A stretch of 59,416 nt of DNA from positions 1 through 59,416 of the forward strand of contig CAYPKW010000010.1 of the NCBI GenBank assembly GCA_964411425.1. The letters run 5' to 3'. Position numbers and translations under genes: made by a program. The DNA comes from CAYPKW01 sp964411425. Its GTDB lineage: Bacteria; Pseudomonadota; Alphaproteobacteria; Dongiales; Dongiaceae. Of the stretch, positions 34,398 through 43,270 are shown in pieces (the stretch's first letter is position 1; every line of letters begins with the position of its first letter). A model generated the notes under the pieces. It was not told where the DNA came from, ran no database searches, and saw nothing but the letters and a program-made list of their open reading frames with translations.

Positions 34398-34896
34398 GAT
34401 ATTGATTCTTATATCAGAATCGGCATCGAAAGGCGGTGAAATTGCGATATATCTGGCAAATCCGGGTTTAGTTCAGTCGGTGGTCGCCAAATATGGCTAC
34501 CCTTTCGAAGTGCGAAAGTCGGAGCTTGCGGCGCCGCCTCCGAGCCTGGGCCAGCCATAACCACTTCAGGTGCCCGCAAGGCGCACCGGAGACGGACGGC
34601 GGGGGCACCGTGAGAATCGGCAGTCAACTTGATGCACTCGATTGGCACCGGGCATTGGATTGTGCGAATGCCGCGCTGCGGTATCGGGCGCGCCGAACCG
34701 GGCGACGGCGGGAGGGGCCGGGGTCCGGCCGCGCGCGGCCGGCCCACCTGACGGTTGCATGGCGGCAAGGGCGGCGCGGCCGGCTCGGCGAAATGGTTTC
34801 GCAAGGCAGTTACCCGCGTGTTGGAAGGCAACCGGAGTGCGGAAAGAGCGCCATTTGCACCGCTCCGCGGCGATGCGATGACGCACGGAAAATTAG
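34398..34896. other. About 500 bp without a recognisable gene
   Basis: Only short open frames with no coding character or recognisable motifs. It starts AT-richer (34380-34500) next to the IS1380 remnant and becomes GC-rich with simple G/C runs from about 34680. Best read as scar sequence between a decayed insertion element and a decayed toxin gene. Confidence 0.5.
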
Positions 34897-34905
34897 GTCT
34901 CGAGA

Positions 34906-35140
34906 TTGAAACGGCTTTTCGAGGACGGCGACCGCAAGGGCATCCGCCCCGACCTTGTGGAGAAAGTCGAAAACGTCCTTTTCGTCCTGAACCTTGCGAA
35001 GGCGCCGGACGACATGAACCTGCCCGGCTTCCGCCTGCACCCGCTGAAAGGCGCCCTGAAAGGTGTCTGGGCGGTCAGGGTGCGGGCCAACTGGCGAATC
35101 GTTTTTCGCCTGGAGGGCGGCGAAGCCGCCGACGCCCGCC
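34906..35140 (+). pseudogene. higB: HigB/RelE-type toxin, both ends eroded
   Basis: Reading from TTG at 34906: LKRLFEDGDRKGIRPDLVEK, then LAKAPDDMNLPGFRLHPLKG, then GVWAVRVRANWRIVFRLEGG. This is the HigB toxin core, with the conserved W-(S/A)V-x-V-x-x-N-W-R-I-x-F segment. A TAG lies four codons upstream, so the usual ~9 N-terminal residues (M-I-x-S-F-x-x) are absent. At the other end the expected VDLVDYH tail is replaced by a Pro/Arg-rich run into the 3' end of the GntR gene. No HigA follows. Almost certainly inactive. Confidence 0.7.
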
Positions 35141-35146
35141 CGCCGC

Positions 35147-35914
35147 CTATTCGCTCGCCACGCCTTGCAGTTGGCGCCGGGCGTAGTGCAGGTGGTTGGC
35201 GACGATCGCCATCGCCGATTCCACGTCGCGGCTCTCGATCGCCTCGAACATGGCGCGGTGCTGCCGGTTGTATTCGGCGATGCGCGCCGGGGTCAGCACC
35301 TTGTCCTTCATGGCGTTCCACTGGGCGTGGCCGCGCACCGCGTTGACTTGGCGGTAGAGCCACATCATCAGCGGGTTGTGGGTGCACTCGGCGATCAGCA
35401 TGTGGAACTCCTGGTCCCAGCGGGTGAAGCCCTCGGGGTTGCCGCTCGCCCCCGCCATGCGCTCGATCGCCTGCCTGAGGCGCCCGATGTCGCGCGCCGT
35501 CGCGTGCAGCACGGCGAGCCGGATCATGTTCGGCTCGACGCCCAAGCGCACGTCGATGAGCTCTAGCGGGCTCGTGGAATCGATGACGTCGCCGGCGTCC
35601 CGCCGGGCGCCGAAGTTGACGAAGGTGCCGCTGCCGATGCGGCGCGTGACCAGGCGCTCGGCCTCGAGCCGGTCGAGGGCAAGCCGCACCGTGCCGCGCG
35701 CGGCGCCGAACGCATCGGCGAGCTGGCGCTCGGCCGGCAGCTTGTCGCCGTGGCCATAGCCCCCGTCGAGGATCGCCTGACGCAATCGCTGCGTGATCCA
35801 GGCCGAGCCGTGCACCGGGTCGGGGATGGCCCGCGAGGGCCCGAAAGTGGGGCCGGAGGCCGCAACGCCAGGTCCAGCCGGGTCGATCGCCTCGACGCCA
35901 CCAATTTTCCCCAT
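35147..35914 (-). CDS. GntR-family (FadR/FCD subfamily) transcriptional regulator
   Basis: 255 residues. The winged helix at about 35-100 reads DKLPAERQLADAFGAARGTV and RLEAERLVTRRIGSGTFV. The all-helical FCD domain has the three His of the metal/ligand site in QEFHMLIAEC, YNRQHRAMFEAI and IVANHLHYARRQL. The start at 35914 leaves a divergent 145-bp region before the DAO-family oxidase gene. A long-armed inverted repeat covers the start region. It probably represses the oxidase/ligase/glutamate-synthase-like operon to its right until an organic acid or amine effector binds. Confidence 0.9.
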   Translation of the reverse strand: MGKIGGVEAIDPAGPGVAASGPTFGPSRAIPDPVHGSAWITQRLRQAILDGGYGHGDKLPAERQLADAFGAARGTVRLALDRLEAERLVTRRIGSGTFVNFGARRDAGDVIDSTSPLELIDVRLGVEPNMIRLAVLHATARDIGRLRQAIERMAGASGNPEGFTRWDQEFHMLIAECTHNPLMMWLYRQVNAVRGHAQWNAMKDKVLTPARIAEYNRQHRAMFEAIESRDVESAMAIVANHLHYARRQLQGVASE

Positions 35915-35939
35915 TTCCGAACCTCTGCGAAAAATTGGT
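35900..35939. promoter_or_regulatory. Inverted repeat over the GntR start, possible operator
   Basis: ACCAATTTT (35900-35908) and AAAATTGGT (35931-35939) are perfect 9-bp inverted arms with 22 bp between. They flank the ATG of the GntR gene and lie about 120 bp upstream of the divergent oxidase gene, in an AT-rich patch. The spacing is wider than a single dimer site, so each arm could be half of separate sites. Confidence 0.4.
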
Positions 35940-36059
35940 TTGAAATCGGTCGGCGCAATTTGTATGGTGCGGCGGTTCCCGTCAAGGCTTGCCTTGCGTC
36001 GGCGAGGGGGCCGGCAAGGAGCCACATCGGCCCAACCCTCGAGCATCCGAGCGGCGCGC

Positions 36060-37406
36060 ATGGCTTTTTCCTCTCACGTCAAATACCTGGTCATCGGCGC
36101 GGGGATCCATGGGCTGTCGTCGGCGTGGCATCTGGCGGAGGCGCTGCGCCATAGCGGCAAGGGCGGCGGCAAGGACGTCCTGGTGGTGGACAAGGCCGGC
36201 ATCGCCGCCGGCGCCTCGGGCATCGCCTGCGGGGTCATCCGCAACAATTACTTCCAGCCGGCGATGCGCCGCCTCATGGCGCACAGCGTGAAGGTCTGGG
36301 AGAGCGACGCGCAAGCCTTCAGCTATCACCCGGTCGGCTATATGCAGATCAGCCCGGAGGTGATGCACGGGGACGTGGCCTCGATCGCCAAGCAGCAGCA
36401 GGAGATCGGCTACGAGTCGGTGTTTGTCGAGGGCGATAAGGACTGCCAGCGGTACATGCAGGGCCTGTTCCACGACTGGCAGGCCACGGGCATCACCTCG
36501 GTGCTGCACGAGAAGCGCGGCGGCTACGCCAACAACACCAAGTCGATGTACGGTCTCGCCAGGAAGGCCGAGGACGAGGGCGTGCGCATCCTCACCGGCG
36601 TCAAGGTGATCGGATTCCAGAAGGACAATACGGGCGCGGTCGAGGCGGTCGTCACCGACCGCGGCACCATCGCCTGCGACTTCGTGGTGGTCGGCGCCGG
36701 GCCCTGGGTGAAGCAGATCTGGGACATGCTGGAGTTGCCGAAGGCGATCGCCATCAAGGGTCGCGACGGGCACCTGCACGACGGCGTTCCGATGTGGGTC
36801 TATTGGAGCCTGCAGGAAGGGACGCTCGGCGTCGATCCCAAGCTGCAGCGCACCAACGACGGCAAGATGCCGCCGGTGCTGCACGTCGACACCGACGCTC
36901 CGCTGCACTCGGACGCCGACGGCAGCCTCATCACCGACAAGCTGTGGGGCATCTACTATAAGCCCGACTTCAGTTTCGGCGGCGTGCAAGGGGGCGCCAT
37001 GCCGTACAAGGTCGAGACCGACGCGGGCGAGGTGGCGGTCGATCCCTACGGGCCGGAGTCGCCCGACTTCGTCGTCGGCGACGATTTCGCGCACATGTGG
37101 TGCTCGGCGCTCGCCTTTTGCCAGAAACGCTTCGAAGGGCAGATGCCGAAATACAAGAAGGAACCCTCGGGTGGCATCGGGTGCTTTACCGCCGACAGCT
37201 TCCCGGTGTTCGATCGCTTCTGCGACAACGTGTACGTCATCGCCGATTCCAATCACGGCTATAAGATGATCGGGGTTGGCAAGCTGGTGGCGGAGGATAT
37301 CCTGGGCGCCGGCCAGGACCGCGAGTTGCTGGAACCGTTCCGCTTCGGGCGCTTCGCCGCCGGCCGGCTGCACCCGGTCTCGCACAGCCCGTTCCCGTGG
37401 AGTTGA
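36060..37406 (+). CDS. DAO-family FAD oxidoreductase, sarcosine/dimethylglycine-oxidase-like
   Basis: 448 residues. The FAD motif is YLVIGAGIHGLSSAWHLAEA, followed by LVVDKAGIAAGASGIACGVIRNNY, the stretch typical of sarcosine-oxidase/dimethylglycine-dehydrogenase relatives. The second half has VVVGAGPWVKQIWDML and closes with NVYVIADSNHGYKMIGVGKLVAEDI. First gene of a run of six same-strand genes with short gaps (next starts 42 bp later). It may N-demethylate or deaminate an amine whose product enters the ligase/synthase set behind it. The longer frame upstream of this ATG overlaps the divergent regulator and is not used. Confidence 0.85.
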   Translation: MAFSSHVKYLVIGAGIHGLSSAWHLAEALRHSGKGGGKDVLVVDKAGIAAGASGIACGVIRNNYFQPAMRRLMAHSVKVWESDAQAFSYHPVGYMQISPEVMHGDVASIAKQQQEIGYESVFVEGDKDCQRYMQGLFHDWQATGITSVLHEKRGGYANNTKSMYGLARKAEDEGVRILTGVKVIGFQKDNTGAVEAVVTDRGTIACDFVVVGAGPWVKQIWDMLELPKAIAIKGRDGHLHDGVPMWVYWSLQEGTLGVDPKLQRTNDGKMPPVLHVDTDAPLHSDADGSLITDKLWGIYYKPDFSFGGVQGGAMPYKVETDAGEVAVDPYGPESPDFVVGDDFAHMWCSALAFCQKRFEGQMPKYKKEPSGGIGCFTADSFPVFDRFCDNVYVIADSNHGYKMIGVGKLVAEDILGAGQDRELLEPFRFGRFAAGRLHPVSHSPFPWS

Positions 37407-37448
37407 GCGGGCGGGCCGCGACAACACGATAGCAATAGGGGAGAGACG

Positions 37449-38915
37449 ATGACCGACCTAGAAGCCCATGTGAACGCCAAGGGGCGCAAGGAGCTGGTGA
37501 AGCAGGTGCGCGCCAAGATCGACGCGCTCGGCATCCAGTACATCTATTACCAGTTTATCTCGGTGACCGGCCGGGTCGTCGGCAAGGGCATACCAGCGGA
37601 CCATTGGGAGCAGGTCGCCGAGCGCGGCTTTCAGCTCGTCTACGGCTCGACCGCCAATCTGTTCGTCGACCGCCACCGCAACTACATCGGCTACGGGCCG
37701 GAGTCCTCCGAGCTGGTCGGCATCCCGGACCCCGAGACCTTCGTGCAGATCCCGTGGGACAAGCGGGTGGCGCGCGTCTTCTGCACCTGCTTTCGCAACC
37801 GCGAGGAGAAGGTGAACCCGGGCGCCCATCTCACCTCCGACTGCCGCGGCAACCTGCGCCTCATCCACCAGGAGTTCCAGAAGCGGCACAAGGGGCTGCA
37901 CCTGCGCCACGGCTGCGAGCCGGAGATGATGTGGCTGAAGAAGGGCGAGGACGGCCTGCCGGCGGGCGGCTTCTCGAAGCCCAACTGCTACCACATCGAC
38001 CAGTTCGAAAGCTTGCGCCCGGTATTCCTGCGGGCGATCGAGTACTCCCGCGCCATGGGTCTCGACATGATCCAGGGCGACCACGAGGACGCGCCGGGCC
38101 AGCTCGAGCTCAATTTCATGTTCGACGACGCGCTCAGGACCTGCGACCGGCTCACCGCGTACCGGCAGATTTGCGCCCAGGTGGCGCGCGAGTTCAACCT
38201 GATCGCCTGCTTCATGGCCAAGCCCTTCATGGGCGTGTCGGCCAACGGCTGTCACCACAACCTGTCGCTGTGGTACGGCGGCGAGGACAAGATGAACGGT
38301 CTCAACCAGGACCCGCTGCCCGGCCTGGCGGGGAACTTCATGTACCGCAAGGGCGGCGAGAACACTTTCTTACCGCGCAAGGGCGAGACGAAGCCGGGGC
38401 CGATCGGGCTGCACTGCATCGGCGGCGTCATCAAGCACGTGGCGGCGCTCACCGCCATCGGCTCCCCCACCGTCAATTCCTATCGCCGGCTATGGGACAC
38501 CGGCTTCTGGGCGCCGGTCTATGCCGACTGGGGCTACCAGAACCGCACCTGCGCGCTCCGCATCTCGGCGCCGGGCCGCTTCGAGTACCGCTCGGTCGAT
38601 TCGACGGTGAACCCGTACCTCATGGCGGCGGCCCTCCTGCAGGCCTTCGACGACGGCATCCGCAACAAGCTCGATCCGGGCGAGCCGGAGGAGCGCAACA
38701 TCTACCAGGCCATGGCCGCCGGCAAGAAGGTGACGAAGCTGCCGATGTCATTGGGCGACGCGCTCGACGCGCTCGACAAGGACGAGACCATCAAGGCGGC
38801 GTTTCCGGGCGACATGTACCGCGTGTTCACGCATTACAAGCGCGACGAGTGGGAGAGGTTCATGGCCACCGTCACGCCCTGGGACCTGCAGAGCTACTGG
38901 GACTATCTGCCGTAA
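37449..38915 (+). CDS. Glutamine-synthetase-family ligase, set 1 (divergent)
   Basis: 488 residues, longer than the GlnT-like copy at 52910-54217 (435). GS landmarks are present: LHLRHGCEPEMMW (metal Glu), GDHEDAPGQLELNF, ANGCHHNLSLWYGG (catalytic loop) and GSPTVNSYRRLWDTG. The substrate-side sequences differ strongly from set 2, so the amine joined to glutamate is likely different. GGGGAGAG precedes the ATG. Followed directly by three glutamate-synthase-like subunits, as gmaS is by mgsABC in N-methylglutamate pathways. Expected reaction: ATP-dependent gamma-glutamylation of a small amine; which amine cannot be read from sequence. Confidence 0.85.
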   Translation: MTDLEAHVNAKGRKELVKQVRAKIDALGIQYIYYQFISVTGRVVGKGIPADHWEQVAERGFQLVYGSTANLFVDRHRNYIGYGPESSELVGIPDPETFVQIPWDKRVARVFCTCFRNREEKVNPGAHLTSDCRGNLRLIHQEFQKRHKGLHLRHGCEPEMMWLKKGEDGLPAGGFSKPNCYHIDQFESLRPVFLRAIEYSRAMGLDMIQGDHEDAPGQLELNFMFDDALRTCDRLTAYRQICAQVAREFNLIACFMAKPFMGVSANGCHHNLSLWYGGEDKMNGLNQDPLPGLAGNFMYRKGGENTFLPRKGETKPGPIGLHCIGGVIKHVAALTAIGSPTVNSYRRLWDTGFWAPVYADWGYQNRTCALRISAPGRFEYRSVDSTVNPYLMAAALLQAFDDGIRNKLDPGEPEERNIYQAMAAGKKVTKLPMSLGDALDALDKDETIKAAFPGDMYRVFTHYKRDEWERFMATVTPWDLQSYWDYLP

Positions 38916-38944
38916 TCGGAGCGAGCCGAAAGGGAGCCATCGTC

Positions 38945-39886
38945 ATGTGCGGAATCGCTGGGGTGATTCATCGCGGTGCTACCGGCGACGTCGGCCGCGA
39001 GATGACGGCCATGCTGCAATCCTTGAAGCATCGCGGGCCGGATTCCACCGGCTACGCGCTGTACGGGAAGCCGCGCGGCAGCGAGCTGGTGCTGCGCTTC
39101 AAGGTGGCCGAGCAGGAGGACATGGCGAAGGGCTTCGACATTCACCGCAAGGTCGGCGAGCGCAAGGCCGAGGTGGACCGGCGTCTCGCCGAACTGGGCG
39201 CCAAGATCCTGGAGCAGGAGGCCGCCACCGAGTACGCCTTTCGCTACCGCTTGGCCTACGACGGCGACCGGCGCCGGCTCGCCGACTACATCGAGGACGT
39301 GGACGGGGCCGAGATCCTGTCGCTCGGGCTTGGGCTCGAGCTGATCAAGGACCTGGGCGACGCGGCGCGGGTGTCAGGCCAGTATCGCCTCGCCGGCTTC
39401 AACGGCACGCACGCCATCGGGCACACGCGCATGGCGACCGAATCGGACGTCGACATCCGCTCGGCGCATCCGTATTGGGCCTATCCGTTCGCCGACGTGG
39501 CGGTGGTGCACAACGGCCAGCTCACCAACTACTGGAAAGGCCGGCGCGAGCTCCAACGGCGCGGCCACCGGTTCGTATCGAATTGCGATTCGGAGCTGAT
39601 CGCCGTGTACCTCGCCGACAAGATGCAGCGCGGCGCGCGGCTCGACGACGCGATGAAGGACTCCATCGACGAGCTCGACGGCGTGTTCACCTATCTGGTG
39701 GCGACCGCCGACAGCCTCGGCATGGCCAAGGACGTCATGGCGGCGAAGCCGATGGTGCTTTACGAGAGCGACGACTTCATCGTCATGGCCTCGGAGGAGG
39801 TGGCGATCCGCAGCCTATTCCCGCACGAGATCGACACCTTCGACCCTTACGAGGGCGAGGTCAGGGTATGGAGCAGCAACGGATAG
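38945..39886 (+). CDS. Class II glutamine amidotransferase, glutamate-synthase-like subunit A, set 1
   Basis: 313 residues. MCGIAGVIHRG gives Cys2 as the N-terminal nucleophile after Met removal. SLKHRGPDSTGYALYG, GHTRMATESDVDIRSAHPYW, VVHNGQLTNY and SNCDSELIAVYLADK are the class II amidotransferase signatures. In MgsA/GlxB proteins this domain takes the gamma-glutamylamide and releases the amine into the synthase channel. It has a ~40-residue insertion rich in charged residues (about 60-115) compared with set 2. 29 bp after the ligase gene. Confidence 0.9.
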   Translation: MCGIAGVIHRGATGDVGREMTAMLQSLKHRGPDSTGYALYGKPRGSELVLRFKVAEQEDMAKGFDIHRKVGERKAEVDRRLAELGAKILEQEAATEYAFRYRLAYDGDRRRLADYIEDVDGAEILSLGLGLELIKDLGDAARVSGQYRLAGFNGTHAIGHTRMATESDVDIRSAHPYWAYPFADVAVVHNGQLTNYWKGRRELQRRGHRFVSNCDSELIAVYLADKMQRGARLDDAMKDSIDELDGVFTYLVATADSLGMAKDVMAAKPMVLYESDDFIVMASEEVAIRSLFPHEIDTFDPYEGEVRVWSSNG

Positions 39887-39924
39887 GCGACGGACCGGGC
39901 CCGCAAGACGGAGCGTAACAAGGC

Positions 39925-40761
39925 ATGAGAGCGGAACACCAGTCGCACGAGATGGGGATGCACACCGAGCAGCTCGCCGGGCGCACCCAGCAGCGGTTCT
40001 TTTCGGCCGAGGAGAGCCTGAACCTCACCTATCCCTGGGCCTACGACGTCGATTTCAACAAGCGGGCCGAGTTCGACGCCGCCGACATGGACGCGCAGGC
40101 GATCAACCTGCGGCTCCGGGAGCTGATGGGCGAAGGCTACGGCACCATCGTGCTGAAGAACCCGGGCGCCAGGCACGGCGTCGGCGTCGGCATCCTCAAC
40201 CGCCTGCAGCTCTATATCGAGGGCAGCCTCGGCTACTTCGGCATCGGCCTCATCGACGGCCCGAACGTGCGCATCAAGGGGCGCGTCGGTTGGTCCTGCG
40301 CCGAGAACATGATGTCCGGCACCGTGGTGGTGGAGAAGAACGCCGGCTCCACCTTCGGGGCGGCGATCCGCGGCGGCGACCTCGTTTGCATGGGCGACGT
40401 GGGCGCCCGCATGGGCATCGATATGAAGGGCGGCACCATCATCGTCGGCGGGCGCTGCGGCGCGTTCTGCGGCTTCATGATGCAGCGCGGGCGCATGGTG
40501 GTCCTCGGCGACGCCGGCAAGAACCTGGGCGATTCGATGTACGACGGCACCATCTACGTCGGCGGCAAGATCGCAGGATTGGGCGTCGACGCGGTGCCGG
40601 GCGAGATGACCGAACTCGACACGGCCTGGCTCGGGCGCAAGCTGAAGCTGTACGGCCTCGAGACCCCGCGCGGGCTCGCCAACATGACGAAGATCGTCGC
40701 CGGCAAGCGGCTGTGGAATTACGACAACCTGGAGCCGACCGAGAAGAAGATCGTGCTCTGA
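39925..40761 (+). CDS. GXGXG-domain protein, glutamate-synthase-like subunit B, set 1
   Basis: 278 residues. The right-handed beta-helix of the GltB C-terminal domain is visible as repeated GG/G-x-G turns: NMMSGTVVVEKNAGSTFGAA, GDVGARMGIDMKGGTIIVGG and MVVLGDAGKNLGDSMYDGTI. About 50 residues longer than the set 2 copy, with an N-terminal extension (HTEQLAGRTQQRFF) and a C-terminal tail. In the split MgsB/GlxC arrangement it joins the amidotransferase and FMN subunits. Co-transcribed with both neighbours. Confidence 0.88.
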   Translation: MRAEHQSHEMGMHTEQLAGRTQQRFFSAEESLNLTYPWAYDVDFNKRAEFDAADMDAQAINLRLRELMGEGYGTIVLKNPGARHGVGVGILNRLQLYIEGSLGYFGIGLIDGPNVRIKGRVGWSCAENMMSGTVVVEKNAGSTFGAAIRGGDLVCMGDVGARMGIDMKGGTIIVGGRCGAFCGFMMQRGRMVVLGDAGKNLGDSMYDGTIYVGGKIAGLGVDAVPGEMTELDTAWLGRKLKLYGLETPRGLANMTKIVAGKRLWNYDNLEPTEKKIVL

Positions 40762-40776
40762 GAGGACCCTCTGAAC

Positions 40777-42153
40777 ATGGCCAAGGAAAGACCCGCTCCC
40801 GCTCCCGCCCCGGCGAAGACGCCGAAGCGCAATACCAGCGTGCTCGGGCGCAGCCGGATTTTCACGCCCGCCGTCATCGACGACATCCACATCAAGTCCG
40901 AGCTCGGGCGCTACCGGATGCGCGGCTTCTCGCTGTTCAAGAAGATCCCGACCTGGGACGACCTCACGTTTTTACCCGGCACGCTCACCCGCTTCGTCAT
41001 CGAGGGCTACCGCGAGAAGTGCCTGACCGAGACCGTGATCGGCCCGAAGGCCAAGCGCCCGCTGGTGCTCGACATCCCGATCTACATCACCGGCATGAGC
41101 TTCGGGGCGCTGTCGTTCGAGGCCAAGATCGCGCTCGCGCGCGGCGCCACCATGGCCGGCACCGCCACGTGCTCCGGCGAGGGCGGCATGATCCCGGACG
41201 AGCGGCGCTACTCCTCGAAATGGTTCTACCAGTGCATCCAGTCGCGCTACGGCTTCAACCCGCACCACCTGCGCCTCGCCGACGCCTGCGAGTTCTTCAT
41301 CGGCCAGGGCTGCAAGGTGGGGCTGGGCGGCCACCTGATGGGCCAGAAGGTGACCGACATGGTGGCGGAGATGCGCTCGCTGCCCGCCGGCATCGACCAG
41401 CGCTCGCCGGCGCGCCATCCCGACTGGCTCGGCCCGGACGACCTCGCGCTCAAGATCCAGGAGGTCCGCGAGGCCACCGACCACCAGATCCCGATCCAGC
41501 TCAAGCTGGGCGCGGCGCGCGTCTATGACGACGTGCGCATGGCCATCAAGACCGGCCCCGACAGCATCTATCTCGACGGCATGGAGGGCTCGACCGGCGC
41601 CGGGCCGCACATCGCCACCGAGGAGACCGGGATTCCCGGCATCGCCGCCATCCGCCAGGCGAGGAAGGCGCTCGACGACCTCGACAAGTCGGGCGAGATA
41701 TCGCTGGTTTACGCCGGCGGCATCCGCAACGGCGCCGACGTGGCGAAGGCGCTGGCGCTGGGCGCCGACGCGGTCGCCATCGGGCACTCGGCGCTGATGG
41801 CGCTCAACTGCAACAAGGACATCCCCGAGGCCGACTACGAGAAGGAGATCGGCGTCGAGGCCGGCTACTGCTATCACTGCCACACCGGCCGCTGCCCGGT
41901 CGGCGTGACGACCCAGGACCCGGAGTTGCGCAAACGTCTCGACCCCGACGCGGCGGCCGAGCGCGTCTATAATTTCCTGCACTGCCTCGCCATCGAGTGC
42001 CAGATGATGGCGCGCGCCTGCGGCAAGACCAACGTGCACTCGTTGGAGCCGGAGGACCTGGCGGCGCTCACCATGGAGGCGTCGGCCTTGGCCATGGTGC
42101 CGCTCGCCGGCACGCAGCACACTGTCGGGCAACCCGAGATGACCCGGTATTAG
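40777..42153 (+). CDS. FMN-binding glutamate-synthase-like subunit C, set 1
   Basis: 458 residues of the glutamate synthase FMN/Fe-S barrel. ITGMSFGALSFEAKIALARG starts the barrel. SYSS-type loop GGMIPDERRYSSKWFYQ, KLGAARVYDDVRMAI, GMEGSTGAGPHI and GGIRNGADVAKALALGADAV bind FMN. The cluster Cys residues are in CYHCHTGRCPVGVTTQDPEL. It should reduce the imine of 2-oxoglutarate plus amine to an N-substituted glutamate. The N-terminus is a Lys/Pro/Ala-rich tail not seen in set 2. Confidence 0.9.
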   Translation: MAKERPAPAPAPAKTPKRNTSVLGRSRIFTPAVIDDIHIKSELGRYRMRGFSLFKKIPTWDDLTFLPGTLTRFVIEGYREKCLTETVIGPKAKRPLVLDIPIYITGMSFGALSFEAKIALARGATMAGTATCSGEGGMIPDERRYSSKWFYQCIQSRYGFNPHHLRLADACEFFIGQGCKVGLGGHLMGQKVTDMVAEMRSLPAGIDQRSPARHPDWLGPDDLALKIQEVREATDHQIPIQLKLGAARVYDDVRMAIKTGPDSIYLDGMEGSTGAGPHIATEETGIPGIAAIRQARKALDDLDKSGEISLVYAGGIRNGADVAKALALGADAVAIGHSALMALNCNKDIPEADYEKEIGVEAGYCYHCHTGRCPVGVTTQDPELRKRLDPDAAAERVYNFLHCLAIECQMMARACGKTNVHSLEPEDLAALTMEASALAMVPLAGTQHTVGQPEMTRY

Positions 42154-42163
42154 GAGGCATCCC

Positions 42164-42559
42164 TTGGCCAGCGCGAAAAAGACGGACATCGACCACTTTC
42201 TCAAGACCTCCGGCCTCGACACGGCGCGCGAGAAGGAGATCGGCCAGCACATCGGCTATCGCTACGACGTGAACCTGGTGCCGGACTACGGCCGGCTGAC
42301 GCCGTTTCTGCGCCGGTACATGGAGACCATGGGCTGGGACGACTTGAATTGGCTCGAGGACGTGCACATGGGCTACGAGGAGGGGCGTGCCGCCGTCTTC
42401 GACCGCAACGTCAACGGTTGGGTGACGGTGCCGCCCGAGATGAAGCTGCCCGACAATCAGCAGGACCGCGACATGATTGCCCGCGAGCTGCTGATCAAGT
42501 TCCAGATGTCGCCCAGGCACCCGCTGGTGGAGCTGCGCAAGGCGTACAAGAAGTTCTAG
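42164..42559 (+). CDS. Small protein of unknown function at the end of set 1
   Basis: 131 residues, TTG start at 42164 placed 7 bp behind AGGAGG, so the start is well supported. Hydrophilic, with no signal peptide, membrane span or Cys. Aromatic- and Asp-rich core: YMETMGWDDLNWLEDVHMGY, then PDNQQDRDMIARELLIKF. Not recognised. Being the last gene of the ligase/synthase operon (11 bp after subunit C) it may be an accessory or substrate-specific component. Its stop overlaps the stop of the convergent gene by 3 of 4 bases. Confidence 0.75.
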   Translation: MASAKKTDIDHFLKTSGLDTAREKEIGQHIGYRYDVNLVPDYGRLTPFLRRYMETMGWDDLNWLEDVHMGYEEGRAAVFDRNVNGWVTVPPEMKLPDNQQDRDMIARELLIKFQMSPRHPLVELRKAYKKF

Positions 42560-43152
42560 CCCGCGCTGCTCCGGCGGGCGCTGGCGTGCGTCCAGTCCGG
42601 CGTGAAGGCGAGAACCCGCACGCCCGCTGGCATGTCGGGGTTGAACAGCCGGTTGTGCCAATAGGTGGCCTGGAAGAGGTCGTGCCCCTCGGCGAGCTCG
42701 GCGACGGCGCAAGGCAGGCGGTAGGCCTGCCCATGTTGCTCGAACTCCAAGACGCAAGCCCCGAAATTGAGCAGCCGCGCCACAACCGGCGATTCCGGGC
42801 CGAACAGCGCGGTCATCACGTCGCTGAACTCCGGGGGGTGCTGGAAGTAGGCTCCGGCGAGCAGCTCGAGCGCCTTGTCGTAGCGCTCCGCCGGATCGTT
42901 GGTCTGCAGCACTTGGAAGCGGAACTGCTTGGTGGCGTGGTCGGGGTCGCGCTTCACGATCAGCACCACCATGGCGGGCGCGATCTCGTCCTCGGCGGGG
43001 CTGAGGGCGCGCGGGCGCATGCCGGCCTGGGGCCGGCCGGCGAACCGGCGCACGGAGAGCTGGCGCAGCCGGCATTGCCAGCCGATGAACTCGTCACGCA
43101 GCGCCGCCGCCGCCGGCTCCAGCAGCACCACGTTGTCGTCCGCCTCGCTCAT
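42556..43152 (-). CDS. Protein of unknown function divergent from soxB
   Basis: 198 residues from the ATG at 43152. Soluble, with no clear motif. Segments such as VLIVKRDPDHATKQFRFQVL, YDKALELLAGAYFQHP and LEFEQHGQAYRLPCAVAELA suggest an alpha/beta fold with paired strands. No homologous family is recognised. It stands between set 1 and the sarcosine-oxidase operon and is divergently transcribed from soxB across a 118-bp gap. Context suggests a role in amine metabolism or its control, nothing firmer. Confidence 0.7.
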   Translation of the reverse strand: MSEADDNVVLLEPAAAALRDEFIGWQCRLRQLSVRRFAGRPQAGMRPRALSPAEDEIAPAMVVLIVKRDPDHATKQFRFQVLQTNDPAERYDKALELLAGAYFQHPPEFSDVMTALFGPESPVVARLLNFGACVLEFEQHGQAYRLPCAVAELAEGHDLFQATYWHNRLFNPDMPAGVRVLAFTPDWTHASARRSSAG

Positions 43153-43270
43153 CGGTCGATTCCATCGCGGATTCCGCCCGATCCTGCCGCGTGTCGGCGC
43201 GCCGGGCAACCGCGGGCGACGAGGAAAAAATCTTGCCCCTCATTCAACCGCCGGCTACCGTCCACCGGCC

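Noticed and set aside
34409..34900. Several short frames (106-140 codons) on both strands between the IS1380 remnant and the higB remnant
   Set aside because: No start-site support, composition of simple GC runs and no family resemblance.
37449..38915. Housekeeping glutamine synthetase GlnA
   Set aside because: Sequence and context (split glutamate-synthase-like subunits, DAO oxidase) fit the amine-ligase branches; no GlnB/PII gene adjacent and no GlnA adenylylation-site motif seen.
43153..43270. Glycine-type riboswitch or other leader RNA before soxB
   Set aside because: The 118-bp gap shows no paired conserved aptamer core; only weak promoter-like boxes.
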